Shown here piece after piece: positions 7,232 through 16,786 of a DNA stretch of 64,000 bases. Made by a program: the position numbers and the translations under genes. Numbering within the stretch: the first letter of the stretch is position 1; each line of letters begins with the position of its first letter. The notes beneath the pieces were generated by a model, which saw only the letters and a program-made list of their open reading frames with translations, did not search any database and was not told the origin of the DNA. The stretch is from Methylomonas paludis (lineage in GTDB: Bacteria > Pseudomonadota > Gammaproteobacteria > Methylococcales > Methylomonadaceae). The stretch covers positions 1,674,001 through 1,738,000 of the forward strand of contig NZ_CP073754.1 in NCBI RefSeq assembly GCF_018734325.1, given 5' to 3'.

Positions 7232-10103
7232 TTATCAAGCCCTGCCGATGATACGCCGCATTGCCGGTAAGGAAACCACCCTGTTTTTCACTTCACCCAT
7301 CGCCTATTTGTTTTTAGCCTGTTTCGCGGCGGTGACCTTGTTTATCTTCTTTTGGGGCGAAGCGTTTTTCGCCCGCAACATTGCCGATGTGCGGCCCTTG
7401 TTCGAATGGATGCCGGTGCTGCTGATATTTTTAAGCAGCACCCTCACCATGCGCCTGTGGAGCGAAGAACGCCGCAGCGGCACACTGGAGCATGTCTTAA
7501 CCCAGCCGACACCGTTATGGCACTTCGTGCTGGGAAAATTCGCCGGCTGTCTGACCCTGCTGGGTGCCGCCTTGCTGGTGACGCTGCCCTTGCCGGTGTC
7601 GGTCAGCCTGATCGGTGAACTCGACTGGGGCCCGGTATGGGCGGGCTATCTGGCAACCTTTTTACTGGGTGCGGCTTATTTAAGTATAGGTCTGTTTGTC
7701 TCCTCCCGTAGCGACAACCAGATTGTCAGCCTGATCAGCGCGACTGCGCTGTGCGGTATTTTTTACCTGCTGGGCAACAGCGTTATCACTGACTTTTTTG
7801 GCACCCAGAGCGCAGAATGGCTGCGCCTGCTGGGTAGCGGCTCGCGTTTTGATGCCATTACCCGTGGTGTCATCGACCTGCGCGACCTGTATTACTATCT
7901 GAGCATCATCGCCATATTCCTGACCTTAAACACCTACGGGCTGGAAAAAGAACGCTGGGCAAGCAGCAAAACCACACCCCGCCAGCTCAGTTGGCGCATC
8001 GTCACCGCTTTACTGATTGCCAACGCTCTGGGTGCCAATTTGTGGCTGGGTCAACTCAGCGGCCTGCGCCTGGATGTCACAGCAGGTCACCAGTATTCCA
8101 TCTCAGCGGCCACACAAAGCTATCTGAGCCAACTGCAGGAGCCATTATTGCTGCGCGGCTATTTCAGCAGCAAGACCCATCCGCTGCTGGCGCCATTGGT
8201 TCCGCAATTACAGGATTTGCTGCGCGAATACGCCATCGCCAGTCACGGCAAGGTGCGGGTGGAATTTGTTGATCCGCTCAAAGAACCGGAGCTGGAACAG
8301 GAAGCCAACCAGAAATACGGCATCCAGCCGGCCCCTTTCCAGGTGGCGGACCGCTACCAGTCGGCCATCGTCAGTTCTTATTTCAACGTGCTGGTGCAAT
8401 ACGGCGATCAGTATCAGGTACTGGGTTTTCGCGATCTGATCGAAGTGCAAACCGGCAGCGAAACCAAACTGGACGTACAATTGCGCAATCCGGAACACGA
8501 TCTGACCAGGGCCATTAAAAAAGTGCTGAACGCCTATCAGTCTGGCGGCAATCCGTTCGACACCTTAAAAGGCAATCTGGCTCTCAACGCCTATATATCG
8601 GCAGACAGCGCCTTGCCGCCCCAATTGGTGGAATTCCGCAAAACCGTGCAGAAAGTGGCGGAGAACCTGCAGGCCCAATCCCATGGCCGGTTCAGCGTCA
8701 ACTTTATCGACCCTGACGCCGGTGACGGCCAAGTGGCCAAGCAAATTGCCAAGGAATACGGCATGCAGCCGCTGTCGCTGAGTTTGACGGGCGGTAGTAA
8801 ATTCTATTTTTACCTGACCCTGGTCAAGGACAAACAAGTAGGGCAAATCCCACTAAACGACCTGACTGAAGCCGGGTTCAAACACGATCTGGAAGCCGGC
8901 GTCAAACGCTATGCCAGCGGCTTCACCAAAACCGTGGCGCTGGTCACTCCGCAAGCGGATGTGGGTCAGTTAGGCAGGAGCGCGGGACAGTTCCAGACTT
9001 TGGAAAAATTCATAGGCGCGGAATTGAATTTTATCTCGGAAGACCTTAGCGACGGCCGCGTCTCCGGTGACGCCGATGTGCTGTTGCTATTGGCTCCCAA
9101 TAATCTGAACGACAAACAATTATTTGCTGTCGATCAGTTTTTGATGCAGGGCGGTACCGTGATCGCAGCCACTTCACCCTATGCGGCCAGATTGACAGCA
9201 CGCAGCATCAGCCTGCAACAACACCATTCCGGCCTAGCCGACTGGCTGGCACATAATGGCTTGAAGCTGGAGGAAAAACTGGTACTGGATCCGCAGAACT
9301 CGGCGCTGCCCTTGCCGGTGAACCGCAACGTGGGCGGATTTATGCTGCAGGAAATGCGCATGCTGGATTATCCTTATTTCATCGATATTCGCGGCCAGGG
9401 TTTGCATCATGAACACCCTGTCATCGCTGACCTGCCGCAATTGACCATGACCTGGGCATCGCCTATTCAAATCGATCCAGACAAACAGGGCCAACGTAAA
9501 ATCAGCGAATTGCTGCGCAGTTCGGACAAATCCTGGCTGTCAGCGTCCACCGATGTGATGCCGCATTTAGATGCCAATGGGCAAAACCACTACGCTTCGG
9601 AAGGCCAAACCGGCTCACAGTTATTGGGGGTAGTCAGTGCCGGTCGCTTCGAATCCTATTTCGCCGGCAAAGCTTCACCCTTGCTCAGTCAGGACAAAAT
9701 CTACGTCGAACCCGCGAACGGCGCAAACACCAACGCAGATTCCGTCAGCGGCGTAATTGAACATTCACCGGAATCAGCGCGCATCATCCTGTTCGCCTCC
9801 AACGACTTCCTGACCGATCAGGTGATCCGCATCGCCGGCTCAGCCAGCCGCAGCGAATATCTGAACAGCCCGCAACTGATAGCCAACACTCTGGATTGGG
9901 CGCTGGAGGATGCCAGCCTGTTGAGTATTCGGGCGCGCGGCCACTTCAACCGCACTTTGCCGCCTATGGAACATGACCAGCAATTGTTCTGGGAATACGG
10001 CAATTATGCGCTGGCCGCCGCAGCGCTAGGCCTGATCGCCTGGTTACAGCGCGCTCGGCGTGGCGCTCGGCACCGCGAATTCTTGCGCTTACTGACTGAA
10101 TAA
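7221..10103 (+). CDS. Fused ABC-2 permease (GldF-like) and GldG-like auxiliary protein
   Basis: A 960-residue integral inner-membrane protein. Residues 1 to about 240 form an ABC-2 permease with hydrophobic segments such as FTSPIAYLFLACFAAVTLF and the family motif SEERRSGTLEHVLTQP near residue 82. After a linker and a further membrane segment (about 265-285), residues about 290-930 are a GldG/ABC_transp_aux-like periplasmic region including VRVEFVDPLKEPELEQEA. A C-terminal membrane helix (ALAAAALGLIAWL) precedes a basic tail. GldF and GldG are separate proteins in Bacteroidetes gliding systems and fused here. It overlaps the ATPase gene by 11 bases. Confidence 0.88.
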   Translation: MQPDYQALPMIRRIAGKETTLFFTSPIAYLFLACFAAVTLFIFFWGEAFFARNIADVRPLFEWMPVLLIFLSSTLTMRLWSEERRSGTLEHVLTQPTPLWHFVLGKFAGCLTLLGAALLVTLPLPVSVSLIGELDWGPVWAGYLATFLLGAAYLSIGLFVSSRSDNQIVSLISATALCGIFYLLGNSVITDFFGTQSAEWLRLLGSGSRFDAITRGVIDLRDLYYYLSIIAIFLTLNTYGLEKERWASSKTTPRQLSWRIVTALLIANALGANLWLGQLSGLRLDVTAGHQYSISAATQSYLSQLQEPLLLRGYFSSKTHPLLAPLVPQLQDLLREYAIASHGKVRVEFVDPLKEPELEQEANQKYGIQPAPFQVADRYQSAIVSSYFNVLVQYGDQYQVLGFRDLIEVQTGSETKLDVQLRNPEHDLTRAIKKVLNAYQSGGNPFDTLKGNLALNAYISADSALPPQLVEFRKTVQKVAENLQAQSHGRFSVNFIDPDAGDGQVAKQIAKEYGMQPLSLSLTGGSKFYFYLTLVKDKQVGQIPLNDLTEAGFKHDLEAGVKRYASGFTKTVALVTPQADVGQLGRSAGQFQTLEKFIGAELNFISEDLSDGRVSGDADVLLLLAPNNLNDKQLFAVDQFLMQGGTVIAATSPYAARLTARSISLQQHHSGLADWLAHNGLKLEEKLVLDPQNSALPLPVNRNVGGFMLQEMRMLDYPYFIDIRGQGLHHEHPVIADLPQLTMTWASPIQIDPDKQGQRKISELLRSSDKSWLSASTDVMPHLDANGQNHYASEGQTGSQLLGVVSAGRFESYFAGKASPLLSQDKIYVEPANGANTNADSVSGVIEHSPESARIILFASNDFLTDQVIRIAGSASRSEYLNSPQLIANTLDWALEDASLLSIRARGHFNRTLPPMEHDQQLFWEYGNYALAAAALGLIAWLQRARRGARHREFLRLLTE

Positions 10104-10117
10104 ACGGGAGGACACTC

Positions 10118-11080
10118 ATGAAGAAAATGCAAACCTGGTTAGTCGGCTCGCTAGTACTGCAACTGCTGCTGGCAGCCTTGATCTATTGGCAACAAAACAG
10201 CCAGCAGCAAGCGGCGCCGCAAGCCTTGCTGGCCTTTAACCCAGAGCAGCTGGACAAAATCGTGCTCAGCGATGCCGGTCACAGCGTTACCCTGAATAAA
10301 ACCGCTGCCGGCTGGATTATTCCGGAATTGAAACAATTACCGGCCGACAACTCTAAGTTGACCGGGCTGCTCAGCAAACTGCAAGCTCTGCAAAGCGGCT
10401 GGCCGCTGGCCACCACGGCCGTCAGCCATCAGCGCTTTGAAGTGGCGGACGACAAATACCAACGCCGCCTGCAACTGATACACGGGCAAAATCCGGTAGC
10501 GGAACTGCTGCTGGGTACCTCGCCCGGTTTTAAAAAGTCCTACCTGCGTCGCCCCGGTGACGACAATGTTTATGCCGGCAACTTGAGCAGTTTCGAAGTA
10601 CCGGTCAGTAACGCCGAATGGCTGGACAAGTCCTTACTGGCGGCAGGGGACGCTGAAACCATCAAAGGCCCGGATTTCGTGCTGGAGAAAAAAACCGATG
10701 GCTGGCATTTCGCGGCAGCGGCAAACCAAACAGACAGCCCTGCGCAACTGGATCAGGCCAAGGCCCAACAATTGGCCGGCGCGTTGGCTGGCCTGCAGGT
10801 ATTGGCCCTGGCGGATAATCCACCGCCAGCCAGCGACCCGGCCAATAAAACCTGGGAGTTACAGGTGAGCGGTAAAACCGGCGACAGAACCTACCGATTT
10901 GTACAAAATGCAGATCATTATCTGGTTGGCCGTAATGATCGTGACAACCTGTTCAGCATCAACAAACAGGATTTTGAACGCATCACCCAAGCCAGTCGTC
11001 AGCAGTTGTCATTAGCTGAACCTGCGCCAAGCACTACCCCGCCGGAACCTCCGCCGGCAAGCCCTAAAGTCCCAAATTAA
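10118..11080 (+). CDS. DUF4340 domain protein
   Basis: A 320-residue protein with one N-terminal membrane helix (TWLVGSLVLQLLLAALIYW) and a periplasmic body of DUF4340 type: VTLNKTAAGWIIPEL, ADNSKLTGLLSKLQALQ, and the repeated second half LEKKTDGWHFA. The C-terminus is proline-rich (PAPSTTPPEPPPASPK). It starts 14 bases after the permease fusion, with GGGAGG before the ATG, and is the third gene of the operon. DUF4340 proteins regularly accompany Gld-like ABC genes; their role is unknown. Confidence 0.88.
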   Translation: MKKMQTWLVGSLVLQLLLAALIYWQQNSQQQAAPQALLAFNPEQLDKIVLSDAGHSVTLNKTAAGWIIPELKQLPADNSKLTGLLSKLQALQSGWPLATTAVSHQRFEVADDKYQRRLQLIHGQNPVAELLLGTSPGFKKSYLRRPGDDNVYAGNLSSFEVPVSNAEWLDKSLLAAGDAETIKGPDFVLEKKTDGWHFAAAANQTDSPAQLDQAKAQQLAGALAGLQVLALADNPPPASDPANKTWELQVSGKTGDRTYRFVQNADHYLVGRNDRDNLFSINKQDFERITQASRQQLSLAEPAPSTTPPEPPPASPKVPN

Positions 11081-11093
11081 ACGGGAATCACGC

Positions 11094-11118
11094 CCCCGCT
11101 GTGCGGCTGACAGCGGGG
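11094..11118 (+). terminator. Terminator-like hairpin after the ABC operon
   Basis: CCCCGCTGT and ACAGCGGGG form a perfect 9-bp stem with a 7-base loop, 13 bases after the DUF4340 stop. It is followed by GCGCTATAAAAA rather than a T-run, so termination on the plus strand is plausible but not textbook. Confidence 0.6.
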
Positions 11119-11598
11119 CGCTATAAAAATTCGCTTTAATATATTTAACAATCGGCCTATTTTATCTTCCGCCCAATCGCTGCGGGCAGGGCGGAAATGG
11201 CAGCTATTTAAGTGGTAGGAATTACAAGCGGCCAGTGCCGGATGTGGCGACAATTCGCCCCAGTGGCAAGCCGGCAAATCTGATCAGATATCGGGCAAGT
11301 GTGGCGGGTGTTTACCGATCTTAACTCAAGACTTAATTGTACATAATCCTGTACAATTAAGTCAGCGTTTTTACTGTGCTAAAAATTGGTATGATGTGGC
11401 TACCCTGTGTGTTTTCAGCGATGCTTTAATAAGCCCTTGGCGCTCGTTCAGACTCAACAAGTGGTCTTCATTTTGCGCCAAACTGACTCTACGCAGTGAT
11501 GCCTTGCAGTTTTTCTGATCGGAAAACCGCCCGGCGCAACAACTAACTGGAACTAAAATTCATCCCGAATTTTCAGCGGGTGTCCCAGCTTACAAGCT
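11119..11598. other. Intergenic interval without a supported gene
   Basis: Apart from the inverted repeat at 11330-11363, I see no coding pattern. An 80-residue-scale frame on the minus strand (11077-11277) has no recognisable protein features and probably reflects chance. Confidence 0.5.
11330..11363. repeat. Perfect 13-bp inverted repeat
   Basis: GACTTAATTGTAC (11330-11342) and GTACAATTAAGTC (11351-11363) are exact inverse copies separated by 8 bases. The arms are AT-rich, so this resembles an operator or small-element end more than a terminator, although GCGTTTTT follows on the plus strand. Confidence 0.7.
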
Positions 11599-12195
11599 CT
11601 AAACCGCCTTGCACCGCCGCCAAGCCATGGACGCAAGACCGGTGGCAAACAGCGGTAGCGATGTTGGAAGTGGTACGGCGCTCACTGGTACGGCACTCAT
11701 TTGCCAGTCGGATTGAACATATGAGGGCATAGTGTAGCCATAGGAAGTACCGCCCATGTAATAATTCCCACCTAATACCGACACCGCTAAACTGTTGCCG
11801 ACATAGAATTGGAAACCATCATAAAGGTCCGGGAGGACTGCGGCCGTGAAATTCATGTAACTGCCGTCGAGGGTCACCAGTGGTGTCGTCGAATCGGGAA
11901 AACCGGGTGCGATGGGGAAGGCGGGGTGTCCGGTGGTACCGGGGTACGCCACGCTGTAAGCAACGTCGGCATTGTAGATCAAAGGCGTTGGCGTCGCTGC
12001 CACACCATTGAAGGTAACGTCTTGCACCGAAGTGACGGCCACGGTGTTGTTATCAGCTTCCAGAGTGCCGATCATTATGCCGGCGAGATTGACCCCGTCG
12101 GCGGTATCGATATAGGAAAAGTTGAACTGTTCAGCTTCGGCTAGCGGCAGGTAGATAGCCAGTCCTAAACTGGCGGCGATAAGGGTATTCTTCAT
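11599..12195 (-). CDS. Secreted protein with VPLP-type C-terminal sorting signal
   Basis: A 198-residue exported protein: signal peptide MKNTLIAASLGLAIYLPLAEA, then a body rich in G, T, V and Y without a recognised enzyme domain. The end VPLPTSLPLFATGLASMAWRRC is the VPLPA variant of the PEP-CTERM tripartite signal: a short motif, a hydrophobic helix and a basic tail. Such proteins are processed by exosortase and usually associate with the cell surface or extracellular matrix. No exosortase gene is in the window. The body function is unknown. Confidence 0.8.
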   Translation of the reverse strand: MKNTLIAASLGLAIYLPLAEAEQFNFSYIDTADGVNLAGIMIGTLEADNNTVAVTSVQDVTFNGVAATPTPLIYNADVAYSVAYPGTTGHPAFPIAPGFPDSTTPLVTLDGSYMNFTAAVLPDLYDGFQFYVGNSLAVSVLGGNYYMGGTSYGYTMPSYVQSDWQMSAVPVSAVPLPTSLPLFATGLASMAWRRCKAV

Positions 12196-12405
12196 GGTGG
12201 TTCTTCTGAGTGATTTTTGAAAAATGAAGTTAAGCCGTCTGGCGCTTTTATTGAGTTAGGCTAATCAATCGCACTGATAGATTTTTAAATGCTCAAACTG
12301 GATACTTTTGATAATGCCTAATTCCATAGTAATTAAAGCAATTATCAAGCCACATGGTTACTCAAATAAAAAATAAATACTAAAAAACAATATGTTACGT
12401 GTGCT

Positions 12406-12651
12406 TTATGGGCAACAACGTAAGTAAGTTATTTGATCGGCATAATAAATACTGTGTGATATAACCTGTTTTTTAATATAAATGCGTGAATTAGTTTTTT
12501 TCATATCAGCCGAGATTCGATAAACCGTTGCTTCTCCGATTTTAAGTTCTCGGGCGATGTTTGTTTGGGTGAATGGTGAATCTCTAGATTTATGAGTAAT
12601 TAAATGTAGTTTCAATAATTTACCCTTTGTGCAACAATTTAGACCAGTCAC
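12406..12651 (-). CDS. Small helix-turn-helix protein or recombinase remnant
   Basis: An 81-residue frame in which FTQTNIARELKIGEATVYRI (about residues 27-46) reads as a helix-turn-helix of the kind found at the C-terminus of serine recombinases/resolvases. Nothing resembling a catalytic domain is encoded upstream, and the tail after the motif is not family-like. It may be the broken 3' end of a resolvase gene or a small independent HTH protein. The surroundings are AT-rich. Confidence 0.4.
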   Translation of the reverse strand: MTGLNCCTKGKLLKLHLITHKSRDSPFTQTNIARELKIGEATVYRISADMKKTNSRIYIKKQVISHSIYYADQITYLRCCP

Positions 12652-12849
12652 ACCAGAAATCCTAAGCTAAAATCGGAAATTCAGCTCTGATATGGCTTGT
12701 AGTCAAGAAAAGCCAAAGGCACAGAATCAATTTTCAACGACCTGTTAAGCCCTCTAATGGTATACTTGTGGAATAAGGGTGGCGGCTCTGGAACCAAATC
12801 AACCTGCCTCAGTCTTATCTGTACGTTTACTCCCATAGAGGTATCTATC

Positions 12850-13518
12850 ATGCGTTTTAACACTGTCACTGCGCGTTCTGAAGCCGGTATTCTGGCTTCC
12901 AACAAGGTTTTAAAAAACACTTATCTGCTGCTGTCCATGACGCTGTTGTTCAGCGCTGGTACGGCTGCTCTGGCGATGGTATTTAACCTGCCGTATCCTG
13001 GCCCTATCATCACTTTGGTGGGTTATTTCGGTCTGCTGTTTTTGACCACCCGTTTCAGCAATAGTGCATTAGGTCTGGTGTTTGTATTTGCTTTGACCGG
13101 TTTTATGGGTTTGACCCTGGGGCCTATTCTGGACATGTATCTGCATGCTTTCAGCAATGGTCAACAATTGGTGATGACTGCCCTGGGCGGTACCGGTTTG
13201 ATCTTTTTGGGCCTGTCGGCTTATGCCTTGACCACCCGTAAAGATTTCAGCTTTATGGCCGGTTTCCTGATGACGGGTGTATTGGTGGCATTCTTTGCCG
13301 GTCTGGCGGCGATGCTGTTTTCTATTCCAGCCCTGTCTTTGGGGGTATCAGCCATGTTTATCATGCTGATGGCCGGTATGATTTTGTATCAAACCAGTGA
13401 AATTATCCACGGCGGCGAAACCAATTACATTCTGGCCACTGTGTCCTTATATGTTTCTATTTACAATCTGTTCCTGAGTTTGCTGCAATTACTGGGCGTG
13501 TTTAGCGGCGAAGATTGA
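12850..13518 (+). CDS. Bax inhibitor-1/YccA family membrane protein
   Basis: A 222-residue inner-membrane protein with seven predicted hydrophobic segments, the first around TYLLLSMTLLFSAGTAALA. Family hallmarks are GFMGLTLGPILDMY near residue 92 and the C-terminal YQTSEIIHGGETNYILATVSLYVSIYNLFLSLLQLLG, including the acidic pair thought to form the proton/calcium sensor in TMBIM proteins. I take the ATG at 12850, preceded by AGAGG, rather than the longer frame from 12757. YccA in E. coli modulates FtsH. The gene stands alone before a strong terminator. Confidence 0.9.
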   Translation: MRFNTVTARSEAGILASNKVLKNTYLLLSMTLLFSAGTAALAMVFNLPYPGPIITLVGYFGLLFLTTRFSNSALGLVFVFALTGFMGLTLGPILDMYLHAFSNGQQLVMTALGGTGLIFLGLSAYALTTRKDFSFMAGFLMTGVLVAFFAGLAAMLFSIPALSLGVSAMFIMLMAGMILYQTSEIIHGGETNYILATVSLYVSIYNLFLSLLQLLGVFSGED

Positions 13519-13531
13519 TTCAAACAGTTTA

Positions 13532-13552
13532 ACCCGGCATTTTTTGCCGGGT
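13532..13552 (+). terminator. Rho-independent terminator after the Bax-inhibitor-like gene
   Basis: ACCCGGCA and TGCCGGGT form an 8-bp GC-rich stem around a TTTTT loop, 14 bases after the stop codon. The downstream sequence is A/T-rich (ATTAAAAC), and it could act in both directions. Confidence 0.75.
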
Positions 13553-13570
13553 ATTAAAACTATCAAGTCA

Positions 13571-13594
13571 TGCCGCCCACTGGATTGGGCGGCA
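13571..13594. repeat. 9-bp inverted repeat upstream of rapA
   Basis: TGCCGCCCA (13571-13579) and TGGGCGGCA (13586-13594) form a perfect stem about 95 bases before the rapA start. It may be a second terminator-like element or a structured 5' leader feature. Confidence 0.5.
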
Positions 13595-13689
13595 AACTCA
13601 GCAGGACGGTCAAATCCTCAGTGTATCCGTCTACAATCGCTAAAGCTGACTTTTCCGGCATCGTGTCGGGTTAATAATTAGAAGAATTA

Positions 13690-16485
13690 ATGAACGATTT
13701 TATACCCGGCCAACGCTGGATTAGCAATACCGAATCAGAACTGGGTCTGGGTCTGATTCTGGAAGTCGAATTTAATCGGGTCGCCGTGCTGTTTCTGGCC
13801 ACAGGTGAAAAGCGACTCTATGCCAAAGACAACGCGCCGCTGACCCGAGTCAGTTTTGCAGTGGGCGATATCATTGAATCGGTGGAATATCAAAAAATCA
13901 CCGTAGAACACATCGAAGAACATCAGGGTTTGCTGACCTATATCGGCCTGGACGAAGACGGCCAACTGCAGCAAATTGACGAGATGGAATTAAACCATCA
14001 CATTCAGTTCAACAAGCCGCAGGATAGACTGTTTACCGGTCAGTTTGATCCCACCAACTGGTTTTTACTGCGTTACGAAACCTGGCGCCGCCAACAACAG
14101 CATCAACAATCTGCCGTTAAAGGCATGCAGGGCGTCAGAGCTGCGCTGATTCCACACCAGCTGTACATTGCCCAGCAAGCTGCCAATCGGGCCATGCCGC
14201 GCATCATGCTGGCCGACGAAGTAGGTTTGGGCAAAACCATAGAAGCCGGTTTGATTATTCATCACCGTCTGATTAACGGTTTAAGTCGGCGGGTTTTGAT
14301 TTTAGTCCCGGAAAGTTTGTTACACCAATGGCTGGTGGAAATGCTCAGGCGGTTTAATCTACGCTTCAGTATTTTCGACGAAAGCCGTTGTCAGGTCAGT
14401 GACGATAATCCGTTCAGCAACGAACAACTGATCTTATGCAGCCAAAACTTCTTTAGCCAATATCCTGACCGCCAGCAACAAGTGCTGGCCGCCGGCTGGG
14501 ATTTGGTGGTGGTGGACGAAGCTCATCATCTGGAATGGAGTGAAGCACAGGCCAGCCCGGAATATCTATTCGTGGAACAGCTGGCGCAAACCAGCCCTGG
14601 TTTGATACTGCTGACTGCAACCCCAGAACAGTTGGGTAAAGAAAGTCATTTTGCCCGCTTACGCCTGCTCGATCCCGACCGGTTTTATCAATTTCAACAA
14701 TTTTTGGCGGAAGAGAGCCAGTTTCAGCCGGTGGCAGAACTGGCCAATTTGCTGATTTCCGGCCAGTCACTTAGCGTAGCGGCCCAAAGCCAGTTACAAG
14801 ACCTGCTGAAAAACGACAAGGTCGATAAATTACTGGCCCAGGTAAATGAACAAACTACCGAGCCGCAGGACAGCCGTCATCCATTTGGATTGAGCAATGT
14901 CCGCGAAGAACTGGTGAAATTACTGCTGGACCATCACGGCACTGGCCGCATCCTGTTTCGCAATTCCCGGCAAACCGTCAGCGGCTTTCCAGACCGCCAG
15001 CATTATGGTTATCCACTGACCGGCAATGACAGCAGCGATTTGCAGCACAGCCCCTATTTGGCCTGGCTGGTAGAGAAGCTTAAAGCCTTGGGTGATGAAC
15101 GCGCGCTGTTGATCTGCCATCGCGCCGAAACCGTGATTCAACTGGAGCAATTGCTCAGACAGCATGTCGGTCATACCGCTGCCGTGTTCCACGAAGGCAT
15201 GACAATTATCGAACGTGACCGTGCCGCTGCCTTTTTTGTCGACGACGAGAGCCGCGCCCAAGTGCTGATCTGTTCGGAAATCGGCAGCGAAGGCCGCAAC
15301 TTTCAGTTTGTGCGCCATCTGATTTTGTTTGATCTGCCGGAAAACCCGGATTTACTGCAACAACGCATAGGCCGGCTGGACCGGATTGGTCAGCGCCATG
15401 TCATCCAGATTCATATTCCGTATTTGCTCAACTCTGCGCAGCACGTGCTGTACCGCTGGTATGACGAAGGTCTGGATGCCTTCCGCCATAACTGTTCCGG
15501 TGCAGCCCAGGTTTATAAACTGGTGCAAGCACAATTGCACGACGCCTTGCACAGTGCAGATAGTGCCAGCATTGATACACTGGTGGCACTAACACGCGAG
15601 ATTAACCTGCAAGTGGCGGCGGAACTGCACAAAGGCCGGGATTTGTTACTGGAGCTCAACTCCTGCCGTAGCGAAGAAGCCGCCGAGCTGGTTGCCGAAA
15701 TCAAAGCCGCTGAAACTGACGGCAGTTTGTGGCCGTATATGGAAAGCATATTCGATTGCTATGGTGTCGATGTGGAAGATCATTCCCGCGATTGCCATAT
15801 CCTTTGGCCCAGTGAAAACCTGCGGATTGCCCATTTCCCCATGCTGCAGGATGATGGTTTGACCGTCACCGTGAATCGCGAGATAGCATTAAGACGCGAA
15901 GACATGCAATTTATCAGTGTGGAACATCCTATGGTGCTGGCAGCCATGGATCTGGTACTTTCCAGTGAAACCGGCAATGCCGCCGTTAGCGTAGTCAAAC
16001 ATCCGCAACTAAAACCCGGCCAGTTTTTACTGGAGCTGTTATTCGTTGCCGAATGCAGTGCGCCGCCGGAATTACAAATCGGTCGTTTCCTGCCGCCCAC
16101 ACCATTGCGGGTGTTATTGGATCAGAATAAAAAAGACTTATCGGCCATTATCGCGCACAATGCCTTAGTTGAAACCGGCGACAGTTTTGATAAAAATCAG
16201 ATCAGCCAGTTTTTAAATAGTCAGCGTCAGCATATTCTTGATATGATTAGAACTTCTGAGCAATTAGTCAGTCAAAAACTGCAGCAATTGGTCAGCGAAA
16301 GCAGTAACCGTATGATTACTGCTCTTACCGGCGAAATCAAACGCCTGGTTCGTCTGAAACAAATCAACCCCGGCATCAAGGATCAGGAAATCGAGCAGCT
16401 TAAGGAAACCACGCTGCTGTCTCATGAAAGCATACAGGACGCCCAATTACGCCTGGATGCCGTACGCTTTGTGATTACCAGTTAA
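13690..16485 (+). CDS. rapA: RNA polymerase-associated ATPase RapA
   Basis: A Swi2/Snf2-type ATPase that recycles RNA polymerase after transcription, cytoplasmic. The 931 residues are close to E. coli RapA (968). Visible in order: N-terminal Tudor-like RapA domains starting with FIPGQRWISNTESELGLG; helicase motif I ADEVGLGKTIEAG near residue 177; DEAH box VVVDEAHHLEW near 272; the C-terminal helicase lobe with ICSEIGSEGRNFQF and RIGRLDRIGQRH near 560; then the long RapA-specific C-terminal domain. The ATG has a GAAGAAT stretch upstream. It is a single-gene unit with a hairpin downstream. Confidence 0.96.
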   Translation: MNDFIPGQRWISNTESELGLGLILEVEFNRVAVLFLATGEKRLYAKDNAPLTRVSFAVGDIIESVEYQKITVEHIEEHQGLLTYIGLDEDGQLQQIDEMELNHHIQFNKPQDRLFTGQFDPTNWFLLRYETWRRQQQHQQSAVKGMQGVRAALIPHQLYIAQQAANRAMPRIMLADEVGLGKTIEAGLIIHHRLINGLSRRVLILVPESLLHQWLVEMLRRFNLRFSIFDESRCQVSDDNPFSNEQLILCSQNFFSQYPDRQQQVLAAGWDLVVVDEAHHLEWSEAQASPEYLFVEQLAQTSPGLILLTATPEQLGKESHFARLRLLDPDRFYQFQQFLAEESQFQPVAELANLLISGQSLSVAAQSQLQDLLKNDKVDKLLAQVNEQTTEPQDSRHPFGLSNVREELVKLLLDHHGTGRILFRNSRQTVSGFPDRQHYGYPLTGNDSSDLQHSPYLAWLVEKLKALGDERALLICHRAETVIQLEQLLRQHVGHTAAVFHEGMTIIERDRAAAFFVDDESRAQVLICSEIGSEGRNFQFVRHLILFDLPENPDLLQQRIGRLDRIGQRHVIQIHIPYLLNSAQHVLYRWYDEGLDAFRHNCSGAAQVYKLVQAQLHDALHSADSASIDTLVALTREINLQVAAELHKGRDLLLELNSCRSEEAAELVAEIKAAETDGSLWPYMESIFDCYGVDVEDHSRDCHILWPSENLRIAHFPMLQDDGLTVTVNREIALRREDMQFISVEHPMVLAAMDLVLSSETGNAAVSVVKHPQLKPGQFLLELLFVAECSAPPELQIGRFLPPTPLRVLLDQNKKDLSAIIAHNALVETGDSFDKNQISQFLNSQRQHILDMIRTSEQLVSQKLQQLVSESSNRMITALTGEIKRLVRLKQINPGIKDQEIEQLKETTLLSHESIQDAQLRLDAVRFVITS

Positions 16486-16536
16486 ACACTTACTTCCGGT
16501 GAGCCCTCTTGGTGCAACCGGCAATGACTCAAAAGC

Positions 16537-16558
16537 AGCGCCTGATAGCTCAGGCGCT
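16537..16558 (+). terminator. Terminator-like hairpin after rapA
   Basis: AGCGCCTGA and TCAGGCGCT make a perfect 9-bp stem with a 4-base loop, 52 bases after the rapA stop. The T-run is weak (TGATAATTA). The remaining sequence up to 16786 holds no gene; 16620-16670 contains a degraded REP-like segment. Confidence 0.6.
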
Positions 16559-16786
16559 TGATAATTAAACCGCCAGACTTAATCCAGATTTCAATAGCCG
16601 ATGTGCTTGGCTATAGCAAGTAAGGGTTATGCGGCGTTCACCCGACCTACGCCACTGTGGTGTGTAGATAGCTTAATTTAACCCTGACGCCAGAGCGTCC
16701 TAACCACAGCTTGCCAAGCACAAACCCAATATAATCTGATAGCGGCACAGGCCGGCTATTTAAATCAAAGACATAAAGGTCAATAC

